64,000 nt of DNA from Tanypteryx hageni (lineage: Eukaryota > Arthropoda > Insecta > Odonata > Petaluridae). The stretch lies in assembly GCA_028673005.1 (NCBI GenBank), contig CM054112.1, positions 28,064,124 through 28,128,123 of the forward strand, written 5' to 3'. The notes under the pieces were generated by a model. That model was given only the letters and a program-made list of their open reading frames with translations. It did no database searches and was not told the origin of the DNA. The number at the start of each line of letters is the position of its first letter. The first letter of the stretch is position 1. Both the position numbers and the translations under genes were made by a program. Positions 33,009 to 44,552 of the stretch are shown in pieces.

Positions 33009-34819
33009 TTAATATTTTTTTGTATTATTGATCTAACTTTACATATTTTTTGTATTTTTCCAAAATGTAAATATTTTATAATAAGAGGTTTCAGTAATTA
33101 CAAATGAAAAATGTAAGTAGTACTCCTAATTGAAAATTATCATAATACAACGCTTCAGAAAAGGGTATGTTTTTAAAACAGTTTATTTTTTGAATGCCCA
33201 TTAACATTATATTCACCATGTATCTTAATATTTTTGCACTTGTAGTATTTTGCACTGTAAATCCATCAGTTAATTGCATTGCTCTGAAACCAGTTAATTT
33301 ATTCTGATTGCCTTTGTAAGGCACATTGCTCCACATAGTATTTATTTTTATTGTATTATATTCCGAATGTAATTATCTAAATTTTATGCACATTATATCT
33401 TGATGTTTCTGCAATGATATTATTTCACTGTACAAATACATGAGGTATTTACTATTTCTGATTATCTATCTAAGGAACTATGTTCCAGAAAAGATTTAAT
33501 TTTTATTCCACATTTGTTTTTTATTGTGAATGTAATTACCTAATGATTTATTCACATTGTATCTTGATGTCTCCACACTGATATTATTTCACTCTATAAT
33601 GTTCCAGAAAGGACTCAATTTTTATTACACTTTTTAAGGCACTATGTTTCAGGAAGGATTATATTTTTATGGTATATTATTTTTTATATTGTGAATGTTA
33701 TTACTTACTTTTTATTCATATTGTATTATAATTTAATTTTCTCATGTTTTCTTGATGTATCTGAATGAGTAACATTGGAAACAAGAAATATTTTCTATCT
33801 CTTTTATAAAGGGAACATGGGGCTTCATCATATCCAGCTGAGTTTCTTCTAATTGTGTTGTCTGGGATTGCATCCACTTTTTTCTTGTCATAAGGATACA
33901 AGAAGATATACTTTCTGCGTGCATGAAGAAAGGCTTTATAATTTATAGTTGGCTGTTTCTTTGGTAGGGAAATAAATTAGTTAAGAAAATTGTTAAAATA
34001 GTTAGCAATTGAAATTGGATCCGATACCAATGTATTGTCATTGCATATAATGTCAATAGAATAAGAGTGCAGTTTTGATGAAGTATAGATTTTTTAATGT
34101 TTTGCAAACAATTTTACTCTTATTACTACATGTTAGTTGCATTAATATTCTGACACCTTTTGGGCTCACTTATAATTTCGGTGTAATATTTCTTGGACTT
34201 TAAATAGGTAGGTACCATAAAAGTAAAAAAAATTTTATTTCCTACTTTGTGTAATATGTATTTTGGAAAATTTGCTATACTGGGCTGTAAATATCACTAC
34301 TAGTCAACATGTGGAGCAGGCTGAGTAGTTGCTATATTCTCAGTAGGCCACAGCACTATCAGGATTGAGTTAGCTTTTCATTGTCTTACATTAAGAGTCT
34401 GCAATCTTCTGCCTGTTGGCAAAGCGGTGTTAGTGCTAAAAAACTGGTAAGTATCCAGATTGTTTCTAAATACAGTTGGCAAAATGCTGTTAGTATGATA
34501 TTATCATATGTTTATCCACATTGGATTTATTTCACTAAATGTTTAATAGCCTCTATTTTGGCATGGTTTTAGGGTAACCTTGTCCTTAGCCTAAAAATCT
34601 GTATTACACTTAACATAACAGCGCAGCAGCATGAATTAGAGGTTTCTGAAACTACAATTCTGAAAAACATTTTGAAAGAAAGAGATTTTGTCATTGTTAA
34701 GTTGGATCCCGTCTTTTTTCTTTTGTAATTACATAGTTTTCACTCAGATTCTCCACAAACATCTTTGGTTATAGACATATAGTCTATCCTAAATGTTTGC
34801 GTATTATCCTAAATGATCA
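33009..34819. repeat. A+T-rich DNA with a degenerate tandem repeat at about 33340-33760
   Basis: 'atgttccagaaaggat'-type boxes recur at 33479, 33600 and 33645, and 'ttgtgaatgtaattac' with 'cacattgtatcttgatgt' recurs at about 33370, 33535 and 33685. This points to a decayed tandem repeat of roughly 150 bp. The rest shows no feature. Confidence 0.5.
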
Positions 34820-34827
34820 CGTATTAT

Positions 34828-35401
34828 CAGGCCCGGACATAGAGACCCAGGGCCCCTAGGCAGTTAACAGAGTCCAAATCCCCCGGATGGAAGGCTTCCA
34901 GGTTCCGTGCTTCGTCACGGACGTCTTGAGATTCCAAACTATGTAGCTTCGTGAGAAAGTCCAACTTTTTACTTAACTTCTCGTAAGCAGAGCCACGTCT
35001 CTGTAGTTCTACAATCAACCTGTCGATAATGACGTTGAAGACGGTAACTCTGAATCTGTCCCTGCCAGAGAGTTCGACCTCGTTTTCCTTTACTTCGTCA
35101 AACTGGAGCTGCAAAATTGAAATTGGTACAACTTTCTAACACACACTTTCAACGCGAACTGACAAGTTATAGAATGAGGTGCGATGCAAAACAAACAAAG
35201 AACGCAAACACAGTGTTGCCACTTGACTTGTCAAAAAATTAACTATGGTCAGTTATTTTCTATTTCGTTCGGAAAAATTGACATATTATTTTCCGTGTTC
35301 TGTGTCCTCAATGTGTACCATTTCGGCCCCTGGTCGGGGCCTCCGCCGAGGTTGGGGCCCTAGGCAGCTGCCTAGTTTGCCTAGGCAGAAGTTCGCCACT
35401 G
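34828..35401 (-). mobile_element. small hAT-type element with exact 8-bp target duplication
   Basis: 'cgtattat' occurs at 34820-34827 and 35402-35409. The element starts 'caggcccggacatagaga' and ends 'gcagaagttcgccactg'; subterminal 'gggcccctaggca' and 'ctgcctagggcccc' boxes are inverted. The minus-strand frame 35114-34827 reads DRFRVTVFNVIIDRLI, ELQRRGSAYEKLSKKLDFL, a region found before the hAT-C domain of ZMYM/DUF4371-type transposases. The catalytic core is absent, so it is an internally deleted derivative. Confidence 0.85.
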
Positions 35402-35639
35402 CGTATTATCCTAAATTATCACGTATTAGTGCATTACAGATATAACACAATAGACAAGTCTCACATATTTACACCATCCATCACCTCATTACAATGGAAA
35501 ATTTGAAACTCATCATCACTAGTAAAATACCCCTCACAACCAAACAACCAATGACATTTTTGTGTTGTTATTGAGGTTTGCCCACAGTAAGTTCAGTGGT
35601 GTATATAAATTCCACGCTGCATTCTTGATTGATGCTGAT

Positions 35640-37099
35640 TTAATATTAAAAGTTGGCTATATTTGTGTAAATCATTTTTTTTTAGATTTTCATTGAAAAT
35701 GCTCCCTGAAAGCTTGCAAAAAAGAAAGCCATGGGCAGTACAAGAAAAGTTAGCTGCACTGGATTTACTAAAGTCTGGAAAGACAAAAGCACATGTGTCC
35801 CATGAGATGGGTGTTGATGAATCTACCCTAAGAGGATGGATAAAAGATTAAGTCAGTCTCTGGCAAGCAGCAACTAGTTTTGATGCAAGTGAACGCCTGA
35901 AACATAAATGGCTAAAGACAGCCAGTGACAAACCTCTAGATAAGGGCGTTTTCACTCTTGCTGGAGAGATTATCAGAAGTCAGGCCGAACAACTGAAGAA
36001 AGACTTGGATAACCAGCATGGAGTACCACCAGAAGACAAAGAGTTCAAAGCAAGCAAGGCTTGGCTTGGCCGATGGAAAAAAAGGCATGGGATTCTTAAA
36101 GTTGCGATTTTTGGTGAAATTCGATCAGCAGATAATCAGGCTGCTGATGATTTCCCAGACGCAGTTATAAATTATTATCCAAGAAGGTGGCTACGTTTCC
36201 AAACAAATTTACAACTGTGATTAAATGGGACTTTGTTACTGTATGCTACCTGACCACACGTTAGGAAGTAAATGAGTGACGAGTCTGATTCTGAGAACGA
36301 GTTCGAGGAGTTCACCCAAATGGATGTTAACAAAGAAGAGGAGCTGGTTGCAAATACTTTTAGCCATGTCATAGATGTATTAGATCCATAATGATGACAA
36401 CTGCCCTGTTTTTGAACGTTTAATCGATCATACAATTGCGGCAAACCCTCTACATCCTCAAAGTTGGGTCACTTTATGTGTTGAGCCTCAGAGCAGTGAC
36501 GAAGATGAAGACGATCGAACTCCACCACCCCCAAAGATAACCGAGGCTATCGCAGGACTGGCAATCGAGCTCCAATGGCTTGAATCTGAGATCGTAGATA
36601 GAATTCATATTCTTCATTTGAAATCGATTATAGAAATCGCGAAAAAAGAAAAAGGAAAGCGTAAGGCAGTTGACCCTAGATTCATTCGTTAAAAAAACAA
36701 TGTAGTCGGGAGAACGGCAAAGGACGATTGCAAACTTTAGTTGCCTTTCCGTTACATGTGCTCTTTATTGACGATAAAAGTGTGTTGGTTTTGAACTTGT
36801 AATCACAGATGTTGTTAATCAGTAAATGTTTGTTCTTCAAAGTGGAACACAATAAAAAATAAAATATTTATTTCAAGTTTTTAAAACAAAATATTTTTAA
36901 CTGCTATATTCTTCTCTCTTTTTTGCTCGTTTGTGTGCGGATAATGGTTACCGCAATGTCATTTCTGACTGGTAGGTGTATGGCGTCGGCTGTAACTGCA
37001 TGTAATTATAAATGGGTAAATGCGATATAACGCGGATTCAATTATAACGCGGTCAAATATCTTGGACCCCAACGTCCGCGTTATATCGAGTCTACAGTG
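35640..37099 (+). mobile_element. pogo/Tigger element, internally degraded
   Basis: The right end reads 'gttatatcgagtctacagtg' before TA (37100), with an internal inverted match 'cgatataacgcggattca' at about 37022. The coding remnant lies on the plus strand. No matching left end was found, so the left boundary is a guess. Confidence 0.65.
35699..36690 (+). pseudogene. Tigger/CENP-B-like transposase fragments
   Basis: 35699-35850 reads MLPESLQKRKPWAVQEK, LAALDLLKSGKTKAHVS, GVDESTLRGWIKD, the N-terminal psq-type helix-turn-helix. 36005-36180 reads GVPPEDKEFKASKAWLGRW, KKRHGILKV, the second CENP-B-type DNA-binding domain. The DDE catalytic domain is missing. About 36265-36690 gives acidic EFEEFTQMDVNKEEELV and a terminal EIAKKEKGKRKAVDPRFIR, like the C-terminal tail of Tigger transposases. 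The deletion lies near 36190-36250. Confidence 0.75.
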
Positions 37100-37380
37100 T
37101 ATCATTTTTGACGCTTTATTCGATCATTTTGCTTTAAATTTGTAAGTAAGTCGTTCAGCAAAAAGCGGTAATAATATAATGTGTAATGTTATTATTCTTT
37201 AATAATTATTTTAACTTTTATTTCAAAGTTAACTGGAAAACTTAGATTTAGAATTTATATTTTTGTATATATTATTCTAGGAACTATGTATAAATAGTTG
37301 TATATTCCTATATATTATTTGCATATTGAGACTGCATCATCAAAATTGTTTCGGATAACAAGTCATAATACCGTATGAAA

Positions 37381-37805
37381 CAAAGGTGAAATACTCCTTT
37401 AGCCAAAACAACTAGAGGGCTACAAAACCCAATGCATTTCGCCCACAACAGGTCATAGTATACACGTAAACGATTTAACATTGATAACTTCAGCCAATAA
37501 CTCACTAAACTCGTTAGAAAACCTTCACATTTACAAAAACCGCGATACACTTATGAACACGGACACAGATTTCAACAAGACCCTATACAAATTGACAGAT
37601 TTAAACGACACACACGCCGAAAAATCTTTCCGCGTTTCACTTGTTTCTCGGTCGTCTTCTTAATACTTTCCGTTTCAAACCTGGCAGTTGGCTTTCAGTC
37701 ACTGTTGTAACAGGTTTTACCCCTGACGATGCCCACCTTGTGGGCGAAATGCATTGGGTTTTGTAGCCCTCTAGTTGTCTTGGCTAAAGGAGTATTTCAC
37801 CTTTG
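37381..37805 (+). mobile_element. Penelope-like element remnant with inverted terminal arms
   Basis: Arms at 37381-37450 and 37738-37805 are inverted copies of about 68 bp with few mismatches. Between them a plus-strand frame (37481-37663) reads NNSLNSLENLHIYKNRD, TLMNTDTDFNKTLYKL, which resembles the last residues of the GIY-YIG endonuclease region of Penelope-like elements. A hammerhead-like core overlaps the inner edge of the right arm. Penelope-like elements are known to carry such ribozymes in their terminal repeats; the assignment here is by eye. Confidence 0.6.
37719..37759 (+). ncRNA. hammerhead ribozyme, Penelope type
   Basis: Stem I strand ACCC (37719-37722), core CTGACGA (37723-37729), an extra T, stem II GCCCAC (37731-37736) with loop CTT and GTGGGC (37740-37745), GAAA (37746-37749), palindromic stem III ATGCAT (37749-37754), cleavage base T (37755), then stem I partner GGGT (37756-37759). 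Every core box is in order and both long stems are fully complementary. The self-complementary two-pair stem III is the arrangement reported for Penelope-type ribozymes, which are thought to act as dimers. The extra base after the core is the one deviation. Confidence 0.65.
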
Positions 37806-38089
37806 TTAGTTTTGGCCAAAGTTATTGAGCTACTATCAATTATACCGTATGAAAGTTTAAGTATTATTCCATTTTATGCGTAAATGGTGAAATAGTAAAA
37901 CCATTTACATTCGAAAATTTACTTTAATAATGCTTAATTATATTTCCTTGGCTGATATAACACAACACTACTATTTTTGTGCCTAAAAATTTAAATTTTA
38001 AAAGTTCGGATTCATGACTTGGTGAACCAGTGAACCGCGCACTTGGTCAGAGGTCAGTGCACTGAACGATTCATTTCTAACCTATAGCC

Positions 38090-38562
38090 CTATAGTATGT
38101 TTCTCGTCTTATGAAGCTTGACCTTGAAATCCTCTGTGAGTGACTATTTCTGCATCCAATCAACGCTCGAGTAACGGGCGACGGAGAGGGGAGAAGCTCA
38201 GTCTCTCTCTCGCCATCGTGCTGTTCACATCGCTCTTAGTCGACTATGTTGCCAGCTCTACTGCGTTCACGCTTCCGTTGCGATCTCTTTATCGCTTTCA
38301 CTTTGCACCTTGTTATCATTTTAACGCAATGGAAAATGGCCGGTAGTAATAAACAATGACCGTAAGTTTTTCTGCGACGCGTCGCCTTTCATTCGCAAGC
38401 AGATCATTTCAAGAGCGGATATCTGGCAATGCTGTTAGGGTTTTCCATGCATTTCGAAAGCCGCGGGTGACGGGGGAGAGGGAAAAGGGAAGAGGGAAAT
38501 AGTTCTCATAGGCTACTTGCTATGTGAAGGTCAAGCTTCATAAGACGAGAAACATACTATAG
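38090..38562. mobile_element. unclassified element with perfect 36-bp terminal inverted repeats
   Basis: 'ctatagtatgtttctcgtct' continues for 36 bp from 38090 and recurs exactly inverted at 38527-38562. The 400-bp interior is G+C-rich for this window and holds no supported coding frame (a 68-codon frame at 38140 has no motif). It ends exactly where the hAT at 38563 begins. No target duplication is evident. Confidence 0.75.
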
Positions 38563-38767
38563 TAGGGATGGGCAAAAGTGTTATTTTGCGATACCTGTTC
38601 TACCTATTACTATTAAAAATTAATACCTGTTAAAATTACCTGTTCCAAAATAACAGGCCACCTTGTATTTTCATTCTACCTACTGGTATCGTCGTCATAC
38701 TACAAACAAGACTTACGGATACGCAGTTCACAAAAACGCCACTAGATGGTATCTGAACTCATGAGGG

Positions 38768-38789
38768 GCAAGGCCATATATATGGCCTT
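38768..38789. repeat. 22-bp perfect palindrome
   Basis: 'caaggccatatat' reads into its own complement, centred near 38779, between two direct copies of 'atgaggggc'. It lies in the left part of the outer hAT. Confidence 0.7.
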
Positions 38790-39442
38790 GATGAGGGGCG
38801 AATAATCTTGGTAACACATACTTCAATTTTATTAACATTTTCAGGTCATAAAATTCAGCTACATCCATTACTTATAATTACAGGAATATATCTAAGAATA
38901 AGAAAAACATTGCAAAAAGTATACATGATCATTCTGCTTCTCGTATCATTAATAAACTAAAATGGGACAAGAAGTTAACTCGGTCCCATAAAGTATTCAG
39001 AACTATATTTTTTGTAATGAATAAACTTCATAATAAATATGAATTCGAGTCTAAAAACAGTTTTTCTACATGGCGTGCACTAAGCCGGCTGCGCCGTTCA
39101 CTTACAACAATACCGGCCTTGGAAAAGTCTTTCGCATGGAACTGAGGTTGCCAGCATGTTAAACTTTTATACCATTAATTTTGGCAGTGAAGGGTATAAG
39201 TGTCCATTTCCTTTCCACCACATGAGGGATCTTGGTCTCTACGAAGATAACTACAATCTAAGTACCGTTGAACCTCTTCGATCGCTGCAGACGTCGTGCC
39301 GAATAAAATACACAAGAAATAATTAATGTTTTTTGAAATTTGTAATAGGAAATAAATAACTTGTTACTGCTACTTACCTTGAGGTTGAGTTATTGCCATC
39401 TTCTTATCAAAAGCATCCCACAGACAAAATCTTGCGTTAGTG

Positions 39443-40581
39443 TTACGCTGGGGATGCGTTGTTCTGGCATCTCTTGGTTCTGCCGACCAACTTCATTATT
39501 TTCGTCACCAAATTTATGGTCATTCTTTTCGTTGTTTCAGCTGCATTTGGGTTTGAAAATACAAAAACTTTAAACCTTGGATCCAGAAATGTGCAGAGTG
39601 AAATTGTTTTGCTAAACTCTAAATCACAAAATCTAGTATACAATCCATCACGTATTGCATTAATGGTATTTTTCACAGTTGGGTCATAGTTTTCTTCCAA
39701 GAATGAATCATATACTGAAAATAATCCCATTGTAATAGCAATAATTTCGCTCCCTGTAATGTATTTTTCTCCGCTGAATTTTGTGGTGGCTTCTTCCAGT
39801 GGCTGAAGAATTTCGCATAAATCAGCACATATCTGCCACTCTTCCTCGGAAAGCACTAGTAAGTCTTTATTTATAAGCGCAAGCGCGGTTTTCATAGCAT
39901 CTCTCAGTTCTAAGAATCGCTTAATGATGTAATATGTGGAATTCCACCGTGTAGAAACTTCCTGGAGAAGCTTTTTTGGGTAAAAATACCCGAGTTCCGT
40001 TGGTACAAAATCAATTTTTCATTTGCCAAAGTACTTCTTCTGAAGTGTGACACGATACCCTTTATTTTATCAAGAATTATCCTTTCAACGCATCCTGTAC
40101 CATCAAATTTAATGTCTGCGCAAAGCACCGAAAGTGTTTCCACCCTAGGTCTTCCCTTATGGCATTTCTCATATTGCTAGCATTATCAGTTACTGTTACT
40201 AATATCTTATCCGACAAAGCGAATTTTTCAGCAATGCGTTTGATGTAGGCGGCTAAGTTGGCACTAGTATGAGATCCATCTATTACGGAACATTCCAATA
40301 AAAGAGACTTTAATTCAAAGTCTTTAGAAATATAATGAGCAGTTACTGCCAAATAACTATCTGCATTCCTCGAAGTCCAGCCATCTGCTGTCAAACACAC
40401 TAGTCACAGATTCTAAAATCTGTCGAACAGAAATCATGCAACGTTCGTAGGAGGACGGGATCATGCATGCAGTAATGGTCTTCTTACTTGGCAAGCAATA
40501 CGAAGGATTTAGGGCTTTTACGAATTCCTCAAATCCCTGATCTTCCACTATCGAAAGGTACCCTATAAAATTGCAATTCAT
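39443..40581 (-). pseudogene. hAT (ZBED-like) transposase, frameshifted
   Basis: Minus-strand frames in order: 40581-40390 with EDQGFEEFVKALNPSY and RQILESVTSV; then VCLTADGWTSRNADSYLAV (D-x-W block with the first catalytic Asp), LLLECSVIDGSHTSANLAA, VTVTDNASNMRNAI (second Asp) and HFRCFAQTLNLMVQDAL; a piece with IVSHFRRSTLANEKL; and 39895-39443 with EEWQICADLCEILQPLEEATTKFSG, SLCTFLDPRFKV. Frame changes lie near 40395, 40110, 39990 and 39900. The BED finger region and the C-terminal dimerisation domain are not recovered. Confidence 0.8.
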
Positions 40582-40728
40582 CTCTTGAAAGGTGACTTTG
40601 AATCATTATGTTTAACTGCCTTTGCAACAGGAGGATGTAGAAAACAAATTCTGCAAGTACAATGTTTATAAGCCAGGTATCCTGTTAATATTAGGTAGAA
40701 TAGGTATTGTGAAAATAATAGGTAGAAC

Positions 40729-43657
40729 TAGGGTTGCCAACAGTGTCATTTTGAGCCGAAGACTTCGGGTTTAGCGACATTTCTTCGGGCTTCGGGTTTG
40801 TAATAAATTTCTTCGGGTCTACAGCTACAAATTCTACAAATTTTTTTGAGTTCGAAGAAATAATGTTTGTTTATTTATGCACCGTTCTCGGGTTAGGTAC
40901 TTCTGTGCAGCTGCTTCTAAAATCTGCTATTAATTCTAAAATTTGCTATTAGTTCAGGCCTGACATATCGTGGCGTTAAATGTCCTATTTCAGAACCTAT
41001 CGATAATTGATTTGACTTATTTATCGATTTGCATATCTGTTCGTAGGATCTTTGCATGAATCAGCATGATCGCAGGTTCTACATAAAAGATAGGCGGCTG
41101 TTCTTTGCTTCTGTGTAGGGAGTATTTACGTGACTTGTTTATTGATATTGAGCTTTATTTCGTAAGTAAAATTACTTTTTATATTAACTATATTTAAATT
41201 TAAATATTTTAATTTATATATATTATTTGATTTGCAGCACCGTGAAAATGTCCGCTTCTGAAGATCAAACACCGATGAAAAAGAAAAAATATTATTTTGC
41301 CATATTTAATAATGAATGGCTTAAACGACCGGAGTATAAAAATTGGTTAGTGAAAGAAAATGAACATACTGGTAAATGTAAATTATGTGGTGTTACTTTT
41401 GTTGTGAGACATGACGGAGAAAAGGCTATTAAAACTCATGAAAATAGTGTTCGTCACCGACAAACTATAAGTGCACAGACAAGTAATCAATTATTAACCA
41501 AGTTTCTCGTTCAAGAAAATAGCCCAGCTCATTTAAGAACTGCAATTGCCGAGCTAACATTGGTGTACCATGCAGTGAAGCATCAGCATAGTTACAATAG
41601 CACTGACTGTGGTATGAAGTTAAACTGTACTGTTTTTCATGATTCTTCGTTGTCAAAACAATTACACTGCGGATGAACAAAAGCATCAAGTCTAACGGAA
41701 AATATTCTAGGACCAAAAGCAATTGAATTAGTTTTGTGTGACCTTCAAAAAGATGTTGAAAAGCCTAGATACTTCTCTATTTCATCTGACGCGTCCAATA
41801 AAGGAAACAGGAAATTGTATCCGTTAATTGTCAGCTACTTTGTACCAGAACAGGGCGTCAAAAATAGAATTTTGGATTTTTTATACTGATGATTCTGAAT
41901 CTTCTGATGCAATAACAAATAAAATTCTAACATTTCGCAACAAACATGAATTATTAATTGACAATGTTGCTGCTTATTCAGGAGACAATGCGGCCGTAAA
42001 TTATGGACAATTCAATTCTGTCTATCAAAAATTGTGTAGCTCAAATGCGTACATATTAAAGGCTAATTGTAATTGTCATGTGACACACAATGCAGCAAAA
42101 CATGCGTGTAAAAAATTAACTTATGATATAGAAACGTTAGTCAATAAAATTTATTCCGAATTTTCAAGTAGTACAGTGTGCAAAAGGGAGCTACAATCTT
42201 GTTTTGAATTTTTTAACATGGATTATGCCCAAATGTTAAGAAATGTACCTACAAGATGGTTGAGTTTATCCAAGGCGGTTGGATCTTGGCCTGAAATAAA
42301 GCAGTACTTTTTAAAACGGGGAAGACGATTGTGATGCCCTTATTTGGAAATTTGTAAAATTGCAAGAAAATGAAATGGAAGATGACATGACAGTGCCTTC
42401 TATTCCTGATTTATTTTTGTATTTTGTCTCACATTTTCTTGATTTTATGAGCGAGTCAATTTTAATATTAGAAGAAAATGATATTTCTTCAACAGAATTA
42501 CATGACATAATGACATCTCTAAAAGAAAAATTAGAAATCCGATTAAGGGATAGTTTTTTTGGAAGTAAAGTTTGAGCTTCTTTAAGGCATTTTAATAAAC
42601 TGCAACAAGATAAGTTTGCAGCGGAAGCTAGAGAGGTTTATATTCGTACTGTAAATTACTTAAAAATATATTATGACTTTGAAAATAGTTGTTTTAAGTA
42701 TTTGGCTGCGTTAAATATTAGGAAATATGATCTCAAATATGACGGTGTACTGAAAGTTGCAAAAATGTTAAATATAAAGATCAATGAAGATCGGTTATAT
42801 GACGAAAAACACATAGTTACAAAATATTTACCAGAATTAAGAAAAGTTGAAAATGGCACAAATGAGAAAATTTGGGTTGAAATTTTTAAAAATGAGAAAA
42901 ATGTCTCGGAATTAAAAGAAATTGTCTCGAAAGTAATGAGTGTTCCTGTCAGTAATGCGTTTATAGAACGTGTTTTTTCTATTATGGAGTCAGTATGGAG
43001 GAATGATCGTAATAAAATGCGTGTGCCTCTGGTTAAAGCTGAGCTGGCAATTAGAATTAATTTTGACATGAGCTGTGAACAATTTTATTCATATATAAAA
43101 GGGCCGGCACAAAAGGGTTTAGTGAAAAAAGCCCAGAGCCAAAATAAGTATAATTTTAAGAAATAAATGTTTCTTAATTTTATTTTACTTGCAGAAATTT
43201 AAAAAGTTGGTTTAATTTGATCACTAAGAATATTATAAAATTTGTGTATTGTATTGTGTATAAAATTTTAAATTGAAGTTATTTTAGTTCATAATTTTTA
43301 TAACGAACCCACTTCCCTACCCCTTCAAAAATCTTATTTAGGGCCTAAACATATTTCTTCCTGACCAGAAAGGATAGAAGTTTGTAAGTACATATTGTAA
43401 TACACATACTCGTATCCTTTGGTCTCAAAAATAATCCTAATTAATTAATTAATCATTTATTATATTTATGCATAACTAAATAAATAATATTTCTTTGATA
43501 TTTGAAAATGTATTGATGCAATTTATCATACTAATTAATTAACAACTAGTGAACAACTGAAAACTCGTAAAAAAGAAAAAAAAGCGTATTCCTTTAAATT
43601 CTCCGGGTTGCAGGCTAAAATCTTCGGGTCAAGAAGATCTTACAGTTGGTAACCCTA
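40729..43657 (+). mobile_element. hAT element (inner) with exact 8-bp target duplication
   Basis: 'ggtagaac' at 40721-40728 is repeated at 43658-43665. The element starts 'tagggttgccaacagtg' and ends 'acagttggtaaccctag'-type sequence (last base 43657). 'cttcgggttt' boxes lie just inside the left end and 'cttcgggtc' and 'ctccgggtt' boxes inside the right. At 2.93 kb with nearly the whole transposase it is the best preserved DNA transposon in the window. Confidence 0.93.
41248..43166 (+). pseudogene. hAT transposase of inner element, near-complete with four breaks
   Basis: Start ATG at 41248 follows an acceptor-like 'tttgcag'. Domains: FNNEWLKRPEYKNWL, a zinc finger CKLCGVTFVVRHDGEKAIKTH; a stop (TGA, 41674); SISSDASNKGNRKLYPL (first Asp); a one-base shift in a T6 run near 41880; YSGDNAAVNYGQFNSVY (second Asp), ANCNCHVTHNAAKHACKK and NVPTRWLSLSKAVG; a one-base shift near 42320; ILILEENDISSTELHD; a stop (TGA, 42573); and the C-terminal dimerisation domain VSNAFIERVFSIMESVW to 43166. 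Both stops are consistent with CGA to TGA decay. The pattern indicates an element dead for a moderate time. Confidence 0.88.
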
Positions 43658-43945
43658 GGTAGAACAGGTATCATGAAGGGAATATTTTGAAAGAAAAAGG
43701 CATCATGAAACTAATACGGATTGTTTTTAGAATAGGTATTATGAAAAAATATGGTTTCTTTTAAAAACAGGCATTGTGAAACTGAACTGATTCTTTTTAG
43801 AAAAATTCTTAAAAAAATGATACGGATACGTTAACTGTGCCTATTATGTAATAACAGGGGTAATTTGGTAATAGGTATTTTAGATACCTATTACAATTCT
43901 CTACCTGTTAAAACTACCTGTTCTGTTATTTTTGGCACATCCCTA

Positions 43946-44552
43946 GTTATAGCTGCACATAAGGAGTTAACCCATCTCATTCACGATAAAATAAGGTCAA
44001 TGATAGCAATTGTGAAGAATGGAAATCTAACGCAGTTGAAACTTTTTTGACTCGGTTCTTCGCATGGAATACATTCAAGAGTAAAACCTGAATAGAAACC
44101 CCATCAATCAGAAGGTTTGTAAAATATATTTATTCTTTGTGTATTTCTCAATTTACAATAAGAAAAATCTCTCAAGAAGTGCGAAAGATTTTGCAATTGG
44201 AGAGTTATAATGCTGAAACTCTGAACATTAGGTTACGTATCACGTCATAATTACAAATCCAGAGTTAGAGCATTCAAAACTTAGCGGAACGTATAATGTA
44301 CTTTTCTATGAATTTCATTATAAACTTGTAGCCGAAAACCTGTCACAGCTTTTTAAAATTCTGATATTATGATGCAGAAGAACGCAACAATATTGTTGAT
44401 AAGTTTTAATCTGCCCATGCCTTATAATGGCAACAAGTTTTTCTGTAATATTCTACAAGTTCCTATTCTTAATAGGTAGCATCGTTAACAATTTATTTTG
44501 TCACACTATTCAGGATTCGTATCTTTATTGCCTCGATTTATAGATAATCAAG
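43946..44552. promoter_or_regulatory. upstream flank of the CD98hc-like gene
   Basis: No separate gene. Just before the start codon, 'gatttatag' could be an acceptor for a leader intron. No TATA or initiator could be assigned with confidence. Confidence 0.25.

Larger units (their letters stand above)
38563..43945 (-). mobile_element. hAT element (outer), interrupted by a second hAT
   Basis: The left end 'tagggatgggcaaaag' and the right end, reversed 'tagggatgtgccaaaaa', are terminal inverted repeats. 'acctgtt' boxes and their complements crowd both subterminal zones. 40729-43657 is a later insertion. The flanks (tactatag and agttatag) match only at 5 of 8 positions, so the target duplication has decayed or was altered by the neighbouring element. 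Confidence 0.75.

Noticed and set aside
34827..35114. Independent host gene
   Set aside because: The frame lies wholly inside a hAT element with exact 8-bp duplication and matches hAT-related sequence.
43946..43953. Exact 8-bp duplication for the outer hAT
   Set aside because: 'tactatag' on the left and 'agttatag'/'gttatagc' on the right do not match well enough in any register.
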